A stretch of DNA of 28,999 bases, from contig CAZVOD010000055.1 of assembly GCA_964628385.1 (NCBI GenBank), positions 1-28,999 on the forward strand. The letters are read 5' to 3'. A program made the translations under genes and the position numbers. Below the pieces are notes generated by a model. That model had not been told where the DNA came from. It searched no databases and saw only the letters and a list, made by a program, of their open reading frames with translations. This DNA is from JANQPA01 sp964628385 (lineage in GTDB: Bacteria; Bacteroidota; Bacteroidia; Chitinophagales; Saprospiraceae). Below are positions 1 to 8,081 of the stretch, in pieces; within the stretch, counting starts at the first letter, position 1, and the number at the start of each line of letters is the position of its first letter.

Positions 1-72
1 GAGTAAAATTAAAAGTTAATTTTAAATTTCATACTTTAATTTCGTGAATTACTTACAAGAAAAATAATAATC

Positions 73-100
73 GAGATGTCATGTTTAAACATGACATCTC
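73..100. promoter_or_regulatory. perfect 28-bp palindrome, probable operator
   Basis: Two 11-base arms (GAGATGTCATG and its exact complement) flank a central TTTAAA, so the whole 28 bases are self-complementary. A related half-site, ATGTCATCTC, follows at 115-124, inside a smaller dyad GACA-AA-TGTC at 110-119. The original start codon of the decayed nitrilase gene lies at 136, so these dyads sit where an operator for a dimeric repressor or activator would be expected. No T-run follows, which argues against a terminator. The cognate regulator is not in the window. The palindrome itself is seen; the operator role is inferred. Confidence 0.6.
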
Positions 101-135
101 TGTTTTCTGGACAAATGTCATCTCCGTATATTACC

Positions 136-1054
136 ATGCAAAAAAACAACAATGCCCGATTTCCCGAGCCAAGAGCGTGCTGCCGCTTTTATTCATGAAG
201 CCCACCAAAATGGCGCTCAACTTATCGTTTTTGGAGAAACATGGTTCTGTGGTTATCCTGCCTGGCTGGATCACCTGCCAAACATAGCCCTTTGGGACCA
301 CCCGGCCACCCGAAATGTCTATGCACAAATGCTTCAAAATGGCATCAAAATAGGAGGACCAGCAGATAAAACGCTTGCAGGACTCGCCAAGCAATACAAT
401 GTATATCTCGTAGCCGGAGTCAACGAAATAGTAAATAGCGGATATGGTAATGGTAGCATTTTTAATAGCTTACTTACCTATAATAACCAAGGGCTACTGA
501 TCAATCATCACCGCAAATTAATGCCCACTTTTACAGAAAAACTCCTCTATGCCTTTGGGGATGGCCATGGCCTGAAAACTCATCCCACTCCTTTTGGCAG
601 ATTGGGAAGCCTCATCTGCTGGGAACATTGGATGCCCCTGACCCGACAGGCATTACACCAACAAAATGAGCATCTCCACATCGCTGTTTGGCCAGCCGTC
701 AAAGATTTACACCAACTGGCCAGCAGGCACTGTGCTTTTGAAGGAAATTGCTACGTTATAGCTGCCGGACAGGTTTTGCGCGTAAAGGACCTTCCCGCAG
801 CGTTCGACTTACCCGAAAAACTTCGAAAGGCCCCAGAGTAGTTTTTACTCAATGGTGGAAGCAGCGTAATAAAACCCAATGGCGCCTATTTACTCGAACC
901 TCAATTCGACCGTGAAATCATTTTATATGTTACTATTGAAAATTGGGAAGAAACACTACAACAACGCCTAGCGCTAGATGTAAGCGGCCATTATCACAGG
1001 CCCGATATTTTTGATTTTAAAGTAAACGACCAGCGCTATGGCAGCAATGACTAG
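136..1054 (+). pseudogene. carbon-nitrogen hydrolase (nitrilase family), inactivated
   Basis: The reading frame from 152 to 841 matches nitrilase-superfamily enzymes, which hydrolyse nitriles or amides. The Glu-Lys-Cys triad is intact: Glu29 in FGETW, Lys122 in HRKLMPT and Cys156 in LICWEHW, numbered from the ATG at 152. A TAG at 839-841 interrupts the frame, yet the same frame continues to a TAG at 1052-1054 with the family's C-terminal block (LLNGGSSVIKPNG, then VSGHYHRPDIF). The first beta strand (normally M-x-x-A-x-x-Q) is missing. An ATG at 136 encodes MQK but is out of frame beyond a run of seven A at 140-146; dropping one A joins it to the main frame. The gene has therefore probably suffered a frameshift, a short 5' deletion and a nonsense mutation. 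The shorter ORF could still be expressed but lacks the core strand and tail. The call as a decayed nitrilase is confident; its substrate is unknown. Confidence 0.85.
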
Positions 1055-1087
1055 CGATTTGACAACATTTTGACTATATTAAAAAGG

Positions 1088-1116
1088 TTAATAGTTCATT
1101 CATTAGGTTATTTTTG
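1088..1116 (+). promoter_or_regulatory. candidate ccmE promoter
   Basis: TATTTTTG at 1109-1116 matches the Bacteroidota -7 consensus TAnnTTTG exactly. A TTA at 1088-1090, 18 bases upstream, is one base off the -33 TTG. The ccmE ATG follows at 1131, giving a short A-rich leader. The assignment rests on consensus matching only. Confidence 0.45.
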
Positions 1117-1130
1117 TAAAAGCAAATAAA

Positions 1131-1529
1131 ATGAAAAAAACATATATAGCAGCAATTATTCTGATAGCCGGTGGCATTGCTCTCCTGTCAGGTATTGCTA
1201 AAGATGCAAGCACTTATGCGACTTTCGAAGATGCCAGAAACCTGGGTACAAGAGTCAAAGTAGCCGGGCAGCTTTCAAAGGATAAAGAAATGGTTTACGA
1301 TCCAGAAATAGACCCTAACTACTTCAGCTTTTACATCAAGGATGCTAAAGGAGAAGAAAATAAAGTAATTCTGGCTCAAGCCAAACCTCAGGATTTTGAG
1401 ATGTCAGAGCAAATCGTTGTTACAGGATCCATGCAGGGCAATGAATTTGTCGCTACTGACATGCTCATGAAATGCCCTTCCAAATACAAAGATGAGGAAA
1501 TCTACATCAAAGAAGAGCAAGGCAAATAA
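1131..1529 (+). CDS. ccmE: cytochrome c maturation protein CcmE, CxxxY variant
   Basis: This 132-residue protein is a heme chaperone of system I cytochrome c biogenesis. It takes heme exported by CcmABCD and passes it to the CcmF heme lyase outside the cytoplasmic membrane. Residues about 4-22 form one N-terminal transmembrane anchor, followed by a small OB-fold domain. In place of the classical heme-binding histidine (HxxxY), the C-terminal motif is Cys115-Pro-Ser-Lys-Tyr119. A Cys variant of this kind is described for some deltaproteobacterial and archaeal CcmE proteins and, as I recall, is usual in Bacteroidota. The next gene is ccmF, 91 bases downstream, which supports the call. The start is the ATG after an A-rich leader and a candidate -7 box. 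ccmA-D are not visible, so the pathway must be split across the genome. Confidence 0.92.
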   Translation: MKKTYIAAIILIAGGIALLSGIAKDASTYATFEDARNLGTRVKVAGQLSKDKEMVYDPEIDPNYFSFYIKDAKGEENKVILAQAKPQDFEMSEQIVVTGSMQGNEFVATDMLMKCPSKYKDEEIYIKEEQGK

Positions 1530-1561
1530 CATATTACATACCAATTGGATGATCAACGGTA

Positions 1562-1588
1562 TCTCATTTCGGTAACAGCGAAATGAGA
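1562..1588 (+). promoter_or_regulatory. hairpin between ccmE and ccmF
   Basis: A perfect 10-bp stem (TCTCATTTCG and its complement CGAAATGAGA) encloses a 7-base loop in the 91-base gap between the two cytochrome maturation genes. The sequence after it is only moderately T-rich, so it is a poor intrinsic terminator. It could adjust the ratio of the two proteins by partial termination or by mRNA processing. The role is inferred. Confidence 0.5.
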
Positions 1589-1620
1589 ATTTACTATTTT
1601 CAGCGAAAAAATAACTATCA

Positions 1621-4494
1621 ATGAACGAAATACAATATGTGGGCGAACACCTCTGGCCGGGGAGGATTGGACATCTGGCTATTATCATGTCTTTTGTAGC
1701 GGGTATTTTAGCAATGGTGTCTTATTACTTTGCGACTAACAAAAGAGGAACGGAAGAGGAAAAGAGCTGGCTAAATATTGGTCGTACAGCATTTGCTGTA
1801 CATGGCCTGGGCGTTTTCTCCATTATTGCAACCATATTCTTTATTATGTCCAAACAATACTACGAATATCAATATGTTTGGGCTCACGTTTCTGAAGATT
1901 TACCCTACCAATATATTTTTTCTGCTTTCTGGGAAGGCCAGGAAGGAAGCTTCCTACTCTGGATGTTCTGGCATGTAGTATTGGGGCTTATCCTAATGTG
2001 GAAAGCTGGTAAATGGGAAGCACCAGTATTGTCCATCTTATCTTTTGTCCAAATCTTTATCGTTTCCATGATTTTGGGTATCTACGTCGGTTTTGGCGAA
2101 GGCGCTTTCAGGTTAGGAAGTAACCCGTTACTATTGCTGAGAGATACCATGGATGCGCCCATTTTTGCCCAGGCAGATTACGTTCAGCTAATCAGCGGCA
2201 ATGGTCTTAATCCTCTACTTCAGAATTATTGGATGACTATACACCCTCCTACCCTGTTCCTGGGTTTTGCCTCAACAGTGGTGCCATTTTGTTACGCCCT
2301 GGCCGGCTTGTGGATGAATGATCACAAAGGCTGGCTGAAGCCCACCATTCCCTGGGCACTGTTTAGTGGAGCCATCCTAGGACTTGGTATTTTGATGGGA
2401 GGCGCCTGGGCCTACGAAGCCCTAACATTTGGTGGCTATTGGGCATGGGATCCCGTAGAAAATATGTCGTTGGTACCCTGGCTGTTGTTAATTGCCGGTA
2501 TTCACACGAACCAAATTGCTATTATAACCGGGCACTCCATACGGACAACTTATATCTATTACATTCTCACCTTCGGGCTCATTCTCTATTCTACCTTCCT
2601 TACAAGGAGTGGTGTTTTAGGTGATACTTCTGTACACGCCTTTACTGAAATGGGACTGGAATGGCAGTTGGTAGCTTTCATAATAGCTATGGTAGGATTG
2701 GGGACCGGTATGTTTTTCTGGAGATGGAACAGTATACCATCACCCAAAAAGGAGGAACCATCTGCGTCCAAAGAGTTTTGGATGTTTATCGGAACGCTGA
2801 TTCTACTTTTCTCAGCAGTTATGATTACAGCTTCTACCTCGCTACCGGTTTACAATAAGATTATGAGTTATTTTGACCCTACCTTTGAAGGAAGAGTAAT
2901 TACAGATCCTGTTCCACACTATAATAAATATCAACTTTGGATTGCGATATTTATGGCTATCTTTTCTGGCTTTACTCAGTATTTGAGATTTAGAGAGAAA
3001 AACTGGAAGAAATTTGCCAGAAAGTTTGGATTTCATATGACTATAGCGATAGTCATCACCGCTGCTATGTCACTGCTTACCATGGCGTGGCTGGATACCC
3101 AAAACTGGCAGTACACTGTTTTACTCGGCACCGCCTGGTTTACGGTTATTACCAATTTAGATTATATCGTTTCCTTTATTAAGGGAAATTTGAAATTAGC
3201 AGGTTCGGCAGTTTCCCATCTTGGATTTGGCTTACTGTTGATTGGTGTGGTTGCATCCGGAGTAAATAAACGCATCATTTCTTCCAATCTCTTTTTAATG
3301 GAAGGTCTGATTCAAAGTACTGGAGATGAAAGCTTAAGGAACAATGTAATGCTGCTCAAGAATGATCCAATGATCATGAAAGAGTACCGAGTAACTTATG
3401 AAGGTGATTCACTAGACCAACTCATACGTACTTACAAAATAAAATTTGAGAAGCTGGGCGAAAATAAAGAAGTTATGGAAACGTTTTACGTTGAGCCGAA
3501 CATTCAGTACAATAAGGAATTCACAGATGTAGCGGCTTATAACCCTTCTACCAAGCGTTATCTGCATAAGGATATATTCACTCATATTTCTGCTTTACCA
3601 CAGGTAGAAATGGACTTTGAATTCCGCCGGCAACGGGAAGATAGTTTGAATTATCAGCGTTTCGATATACCTGAGCAGGATACTATTTATTTTAAAGATA
3701 CTACTTTCATTAAAAATCCTGATACCTTTAGAGTCAGATCATTTAAGGCCTATATGATGGATATTGACAGAAATCCTACACATCCTGAGTATCAACCTGA
3801 AAAGGGAGACCTGGCAGTAGGTGCTAAAGTAGGAATACAACAAATAGGAGAAGATACGACCTATTTTGCGAATCCTGTACTGGTATTACGTGGGCAACTT
3901 TTAATTTCTTATCCCACCCAGATCAATGATATAATTACCAAAGTAAAGTTACACGAAGGTATATTTGATCAGGTATTTACCCTTGAAGAAGAATTGGATT
4001 ATAAATCTTACCAGCTAAAAAGGGGAGAGAACTTTACGGTAAATGGAATGGAATTGCAGTTTGCAGGATTTAATCGCGGTGCGTCTCATCCTAATTATCA
4101 GCCGGAAGAAGGCGATATAGCTGTAGGCGCTATTATTACTGCGCCCGGTGAAGGCGGCAAGCCGGTGGCCACTGCCCAACCCATTTATTTCATCAGAGGT
4201 AATCGACCTTTCAATATTAAGGATGAAATGCCTAAATTAGGTCTGCACTTCCGCTTTGTAAGTATTAATCCTCAAAGTGATAGCGTAGAATTGATGATCG
4301 CTCAAAGTGAGCCAAAAGATACTTCCATACCAATAGAAATAGCTACAGATTCTAAGCGGTCTGACTGGATTGTAATGTCAGCCATAGAATTTCCGGGTAT
4401 AAATTTGTTCTGGCTGGGTAGTTTACTAATGCTGGTTGGATTGACGATAAGTATGTTCAACCGAATGAAGATAAATAAAAAAAGTGCCGTATAA
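1621..4494 (+). CDS. ccmF: cytochrome c heme lyase subunit CcmF/CcsA-type
   Basis: This 957-residue polytopic membrane protein belongs to the heme-handling CcmF/CcsA family, which attaches heme to apocytochrome c at the outer face of the membrane. The tryptophan-rich WWD motif is at residues about 271-278 (GGYWAWDP). Conserved histidines typical of heme ligands lie in the IHPPTLFLG segment, in GIHTNQ and in DTSVHAFTEMG. About 15 hydrophobic segments fill the first 560 residues. They are followed by a soluble, presumably periplasmic domain to about residue 920 and a last transmembrane helix near 925-945. The protein is about 300 residues longer than E. coli CcmF (647), mainly from the soluble domain. 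That domain contains two similar blocks around His721 and His823. The gene follows ccmE and is separated by only 12 bases from the DUF2520 gene, so co-transcription is likely. Confidence 0.92.
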   Translation: MNEIQYVGEHLWPGRIGHLAIIMSFVAGILAMVSYYFATNKRGTEEEKSWLNIGRTAFAVHGLGVFSIIATIFFIMSKQYYEYQYVWAHVSEDLPYQYIFSAFWEGQEGSFLLWMFWHVVLGLILMWKAGKWEAPVLSILSFVQIFIVSMILGIYVGFGEGAFRLGSNPLLLLRDTMDAPIFAQADYVQLISGNGLNPLLQNYWMTIHPPTLFLGFASTVVPFCYALAGLWMNDHKGWLKPTIPWALFSGAILGLGILMGGAWAYEALTFGGYWAWDPVENMSLVPWLLLIAGIHTNQIAIITGHSIRTTYIYYILTFGLILYSTFLTRSGVLGDTSVHAFTEMGLEWQLVAFIIAMVGLGTGMFFWRWNSIPSPKKEEPSASKEFWMFIGTLILLFSAVMITASTSLPVYNKIMSYFDPTFEGRVITDPVPHYNKYQLWIAIFMAIFSGFTQYLRFREKNWKKFARKFGFHMTIAIVITAAMSLLTMAWLDTQNWQYTVLLGTAWFTVITNLDYIVSFIKGNLKLAGSAVSHLGFGLLLIGVVASGVNKRIISSNLFLMEGLIQSTGDESLRNNVMLLKNDPMIMKEYRVTYEGDSLDQLIRTYKIKFEKLGENKEVMETFYVEPNIQYNKEFTDVAAYNPSTKRYLHKDIFTHISALPQVEMDFEFRRQREDSLNYQRFDIPEQDTIYFKDTTFIKNPDTFRVRSFKAYMMDIDRNPTHPEYQPEKGDLAVGAKVGIQQIGEDTTYFANPVLVLRGQLLISYPTQINDIITKVKLHEGIFDQVFTLEEELDYKSYQLKRGENFTVNGMELQFAGFNRGASHPNYQPEEGDIAVGAIITAPGEGGKPVATAQPIYFIRGNRPFNIKDEMPKLGLHFRFVSINPQSDSVELMIAQSEPKDTSIPIEIATDSKRSDWIVMSAIEFPGINLFWLGSLLMLVGLTISMFNRMKINKKSAV

Positions 4495-4506
4495 TCAGCC
4501 TCGTTC

Positions 4507-5283
4507 ATGAAAGTTACAATTATCGGTGCTGGTAACCTGGGAACACATCTGGCTAAAGCTTTTTTTGAAAAAGGTATAGTGATCAGTCAGGTTTTTAGCA
4601 GGAAAAAAGAAAAAGCACAAACACTGGCTCAGATAGTTGAGGCTGATGCGATAAGTAATTTGGAAAATATAGAAAAAACGGCTGACTTATATCTATTGAC
4701 AGTCAGTGATGATGCCATAAGTCAGGTGAGTAGGCAGTTGTCTACTCACCTAAACGTTTCTCTGGTAGTTCACACTTCCGGTGCGACTTCCTCTACGGTC
4801 TTTTCTGATTATTTTAGCAGGTTTGGTGTTTTTTATCCCTTACAAACCTTCAAAGCCGACCAAAAAGTAGATTTCTCTGAAGTACCCTTTTGCATTTATG
4901 GAAAACAGGAGAAAGATCAAAAACTACTCCTACAGTTAGCTGCACAGCTTAGCCAATCAGTATACGTTATTGATGATGGTCAAAGAGCCGCTCTTCACGT
5001 AGCCGCAGTTTTTGCCAATAATTTCACTAATCATCTCTTTCATATCAGCCAAAGCCTTTTAGCAGAAAAGGAAGTAGATTTTCGCTTATTGCTTCCGCTC
5101 ATCCAGACTACTTTTGAGAAAATCAAAACTCAACATGCGATGGAGGTACAAACAGGCCCGGCTATCCGCTCTGATCACCAAACCCTTCACAAGCATATAG
5201 AAGAGCTTTCAGGGCATCCGATCTACCAAAAAATCTACCGTGTTATTTCCAAAAGTATCAATCCAAAACTCGATAAACTATGA
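4507..5283 (+). CDS. Rossmann-fold and DUF2520 domain protein
   Basis: This 258-residue protein resembles NAD(P)-dependent dehydrogenases of the 6-phosphogluconate/ketopantoate reductase type. The dinucleotide-binding loop GAGNLG is at residues 7-12, and the following strand ends with VFSRKKEK, a basic patch that would suit NADP. The C-terminal half (from about residue 140) is the helical DUF2520 domain, including HVAAVFANNFTNHLF. No substrate is established for this family as far as I know. The ATG lies 12 bases after ccmF and the stop codon overlaps the next start in ATGA, so it sits in an operon with both neighbours. The family call is confident; the reaction is unknown. Confidence 0.85.
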   Translation: MKVTIIGAGNLGTHLAKAFFEKGIVISQVFSRKKEKAQTLAQIVEADAISNLENIEKTADLYLLTVSDDAISQVSRQLSTHLNVSLVVHTSGATSSTVFSDYFSRFGVFYPLQTFKADQKVDFSEVPFCIYGKQEKDQKLLLQLAAQLSQSVYVIDDGQRAALHVAAVFANNFTNHLFHISQSLLAEKEVDFRLLLPLIQTTFEKIKTQHAMEVQTGPAIRSDHQTLHKHIEELSGHPIYQKIYRVISKSINPKLDKL

Positions 5284-5558
5284 GAATAGTAGGCTATATT
5301 GATCATCCGGTCATGAAAATCACCTTATTCAAGATGGATAATCGCCTATCGGTAAAGTTTGAAACCGGTTTGTATGAGCAAACCTACAAATTCAGGGTAG
5401 GGCCGGGCATTGAATCGCCCGAAGATGTAAAAAAAATTGTTACCCCCGAATTTCAACAACAGGTGCTCGATCTGTTTGCGCCTATGCACAAAAATAAAAA
5501 TGAGGCTGTACTGCGCTTTATGGAAGATGATGAGAAAGGATTTGAACAGATTATATAA
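5280..5558 (+). CDS. small conserved-looking hypothetical protein
   Basis: This 92-residue protein begins in a four-base ATGA overlap with the DUF2520 gene, a sign of translational coupling. It has no transmembrane segment or signal peptide and looks like a small soluble alpha/beta protein: an N-terminal strand pair (GYIDHPVMKITLFKMDN) followed by a helical, acidic C-terminus. I do not recognise the family. The tight coupling, even codon use and absence of a better overlapping frame support it as a real gene. Confidence 0.7.
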   Translation: MRIVGYIDHPVMKITLFKMDNRLSVKFETGLYEQTYKFRVGPGIESPEDVKKIVTPEFQQQVLDLFAPMHKNKNEAVLRFMEDDEKGFEQII

Positions 5559-5655
5559 AAAATGACCTAAATCTTCTCTTGCTACATCCTTTTTATAAGT
5601 GAACCTTCCTGCACCCTGCCTGTTAAAAACTGGTAACCTTCAAAAAATTGAGATT

Positions 5656-5835
5656 ATGTTCGGACTATTTAAAAAAGATCCTATCAAACAGATGGAAAAA
5701 GAATATGAAAAAATGATGGAGAAAGCCATGCAGATTCAGCGTGGAGGTGACATCAAGGCATACGCGCTCAAAGTAGCAGAAGCCGAAGAGTTGCTGAAGA
5801 AGATAGAAGCCATGCGTGCCGAGAAGAAAAAATAG
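5656..5835 (+). CDS. DUF6435-like small protein
   Basis: This 59-residue protein starts MFGLFKKDP and is otherwise charged and helical. It contains a QIQRGGDIKAYA segment and an AEAEELLKKIEAM helix, which fit the small DUF6435 family of unknown function. The frame is open upstream to 5599, but that stretch reads as non-coding and the ATG at 5656 gives the family's usual length. The stop codon ends at 5835, directly abutting the last base of the convergent uridine kinase gene, so no room is left for a terminator between them. Confidence 0.7.
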   Translation: MFGLFKKDPIKQMEKEYEKMMEKAMQIQRGGDIKAYALKVAEAEELLKKIEAMRAEKKK

Positions 5836-6465
5836 CTACTCTTCCCTCTTTTCCTTTAAAAAATACTTCAAATAGCCCTCCAGGACATCGAGGGCCTTCT
5901 GAAAATATTTATTATTATTGATAATAAAATCAGCTTCTTGCATACACGGTAGGATGTATTTTTCAAACGTAGGTATAACGTGATTTTCATATCGATAAAG
6001 TACTTCCTCCAAATCATAGTTACGCTCCTCCTGATCTCTTTTTATGCGCCTGATGACTTTCAGGTTTTCTTTGGCGTGAATGAAAATACTCAGATCAAGT
6101 AAATTCCTAATCTCGTTAAAATAGTGGACAAACAGCCCTTCAATTATTAAGATAGAGGCTGGTTGTACAGTATGATAGGTGGCTTTATCTATATCATTAT
6201 TAAAAACATAATCCTGCCGACTGACGGCCTTACCCTCAACGAGCTTTAGAATATCATTCAAAAAGGCCTCCCTGTCAATGGCTGCTGGTAAGTCAAAGTT
6301 GATCCATCCGTTAGTATCTTCCTGTTGTTCCTGTCGGGGCTTGTAATAATTATCCTGAGCAATAACACTGATCTGGCCTTCCTTGAATTTGGCCTGCAAA
6401 TCGCGGATAAAGGAAGTCTTTCCGGAACCACTTCCTCCGGTTATCCCGATTATTAATGGCTTCAT
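5836..6465 (-). CDS. udk: uridine kinase
   Basis: This 209-residue P-loop kinase of the uridine kinase/phosphoribulokinase family phosphorylates uridine (and usually cytidine) to the monophosphate in pyrimidine salvage. The Walker A loop GGSGSGKT is at residues 10-17. It is followed by AQDNYYKPRQ, the nucleoside-binding region, and by DFDLPAAID-like and IIEGLFVHY segments typical of the family. Length and motifs are normal. The gene is divergent from the nucleoside transporter at 6777, a natural partner for uptake. A consensus -7 box lies 19 bases upstream of its ATG. Confidence 0.9.
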   Translation of the reverse strand: MKPLIIGITGGSGSGKTSFIRDLQAKFKEGQISVIAQDNYYKPRQEQQEDTNGWINFDLPAAIDREAFLNDILKLVEGKAVSRQDYVFNNDIDKATYHTVQPASILIIEGLFVHYFNEIRNLLDLSIFIHAKENLKVIRRIKRDQEERNYDLEEVLYRYENHVIPTFEKYILPCMQEADFIINNNKYFQKALDVLEGYLKYFLKEKREE

Positions 6466-6776
6466 AATATTTTGATATTTTCACAAAGGTAAATAAGTAC
6501 AACTATAAAACCGCTGTTAAGCACTTAATGCTTATAAATTCTTACCCTACGACCATAGGCCCTGATTCTATTTGCAAGCAAATGACAAGCTAATTCAATA
6601 TTTTTTTTTAGCTTCGTTTGCTGTTGATAACCCCTTAATCCAGGTTGTGATACAAGCAAGGAAAAGAAGGAAAATTAGAGGCTCCAAGCCAGGCCAACTG
6701 AAAAAGAGCTCATTTCTCCATTTTTCCTTCCCCAAAGTATAGATCACAGCTTCAATTACTTATATATTTTATCTTG
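6466..6776. other. intergenic region between udk and the nucleoside transporter gene
   Basis: These 311 bases separate two divergent salvage genes and must hold both promoters. A TAnnTTTG match for udk lies at 6484-6491 on the minus strand. An inverted repeat ATTTGC-AA-GCAAAT at 6570-6583 is a possible shared operator, and a run of nine T lies at about 6600-6608. No good -7 box was found for the transporter gene. No coding sequence or structured RNA was recognised. Confidence 0.5.
6484..6491 (-). promoter_or_regulatory. candidate udk -7 box
   Basis: On the minus strand this reads TACCTTTG, an exact match to the Bacteroidota TAnnTTTG element, placed 18 bases before the uridine kinase ATG. The -33 TTG is not clear. 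The call rests on consensus and position only. Confidence 0.45.
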
Positions 6777-8081
6777 ATGGAATTTTTGATAAGCTTTTTA
6801 AGAGGATCGCTGGGAATTATCGCTATGCTGGCTTGTTGTTATGCGCTGAGTGCCAATCGGAAAAATATTGACTGGCGCCTGGTAGGAACGGGCCTCGCGC
6901 TTCAAATAGTGTTAGCTATTCTAATTTTACGGATTCCTATTATCAATAGCTTTTTTGATAGCATAGCCAGCTTTTTCAGAAGTATTATTAATTTTTCGAG
7001 TGAAGGTGCAGAATTTATTTTTGGAGACCTGGTAACCAAAACTGATGAATTTGGCTATATTTTTGCCTTTCAGGTATTACCGACTATTGTCTTCTTTTCG
7101 GCTCTCTCTGCTTCGCTGTATTATTTGGGTATCCTGCAAAAGATTATCTACGGAGTCGCTTGGGTAATGAAAAGAACCATGAAACTTTCCGGCCCTGAGA
7201 GCCTGGCTGCTGCCGCAAATGTTTTTATAGGCCAGACGGAAGCACCGCTCGTTATTAAACCCTATCTTGAAAAATTTACCAAATCAGAATTATTATGCCT
7301 GATGACTGGCGGTATGGCCACTATTGCCGGCGGTGTTTTTGTAGCTTTTGTCGAATTGCTAGGCCAGGGAGATGCTCAACAGGAAATCTTTTTCGCCAAA
7401 CACCTTTTAACAGCATCCATTATCTCAGCGCCAGCCGCTATTGTAGCGGCCAAGATGCTTTACCCGGAAGAAGAGACCAAGGATATCGATGATCAAATGG
7501 AAATGAGTGGCGATATCGGTAATAATTTATTGGATGCTATTTCTACAGGTACCACGGATGGTCTGAAATTAGCGATTAATGTCGGGGCTATGTTATTGGT
7601 ATTTACAGCTCTCATCTATATGGTTAACCAATTTATGATTCAATTCCCCGGAGAATGGCTAAACTTGAACGAACCGATCCAAAAGGCCACCAATAATCGC
7701 TTTGAAGGCCTAAGCTTTACTTACCTCCTGGGGTTGCTGTTCGCGCCTTTTGCTTGGCTACTCGGTACTCCACTAGAAGACATCATGGTGGTCGGTCAAT
7801 TACTGGGCCAAAAAACAGTCATCAACGAGTTTTATGCCTACACTGAATTTCAAGCCATCAGAGAAAATGGTATAGAGCTAAAACAAAAATCCATTATCAT
7901 CGCTACCTATGCCTTGTGTGGCTTTGCCAACTTTGCTTCTATAGGTATACAAATCGGAGGGATAGGTGCTATCGCACCCAGTCAAAGAAAAACACTGACC
8001 GAATTTGGTATCAAAGCCCTAATCGGTGGAACAGTAGCCAGCTTCTTAACAGCAGCCATTGCCGGAGTAATCGTTAGTTGA
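6777..8081 (+). CDS. nupC: concentrative nucleoside transporter (CNT/NupC family)
   Basis: This 434-residue inner-membrane protein imports nucleosides by cation symport. The central signature GQTEAPLVIKPYL starts at Gly152 and matches the substrate-binding hairpin of the CNT family (SLC28). The C-terminal core has the second conserved region (GFANFASIGIQIGGIGAIAP). Three N-terminal helices precede the core, followed by the amphipathic IN-type segment with a GAEFIFGDL motif. The chosen start is the ATG at 6777; a TTG one codon upstream is less likely. The last eight bases overlap the end of the convergent DinB-like gene. Pairing with udk suggests uridine or a related nucleoside as substrate, but specificity cannot be read from the sequence. 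Confidence 0.9.
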   Translation: MEFLISFLRGSLGIIAMLACCYALSANRKNIDWRLVGTGLALQIVLAILILRIPIINSFFDSIASFFRSIINFSSEGAEFIFGDLVTKTDEFGYIFAFQVLPTIVFFSALSASLYYLGILQKIIYGVAWVMKRTMKLSGPESLAAAANVFIGQTEAPLVIKPYLEKFTKSELLCLMTGGMATIAGGVFVAFVELLGQGDAQQEIFFAKHLLTASIISAPAAIVAAKMLYPEEETKDIDDQMEMSGDIGNNLLDAISTGTTDGLKLAINVGAMLLVFTALIYMVNQFMIQFPGEWLNLNEPIQKATNNRFEGLSFTYLLGLLFAPFAWLLGTPLEDIMVVGQLLGQKTVINEFYAYTEFQAIRENGIELKQKSIIIATYALCGFANFASIGIQIGGIGAIAPSQRKTLTEFGIKALIGGTVASFLTAAIAGVIVS

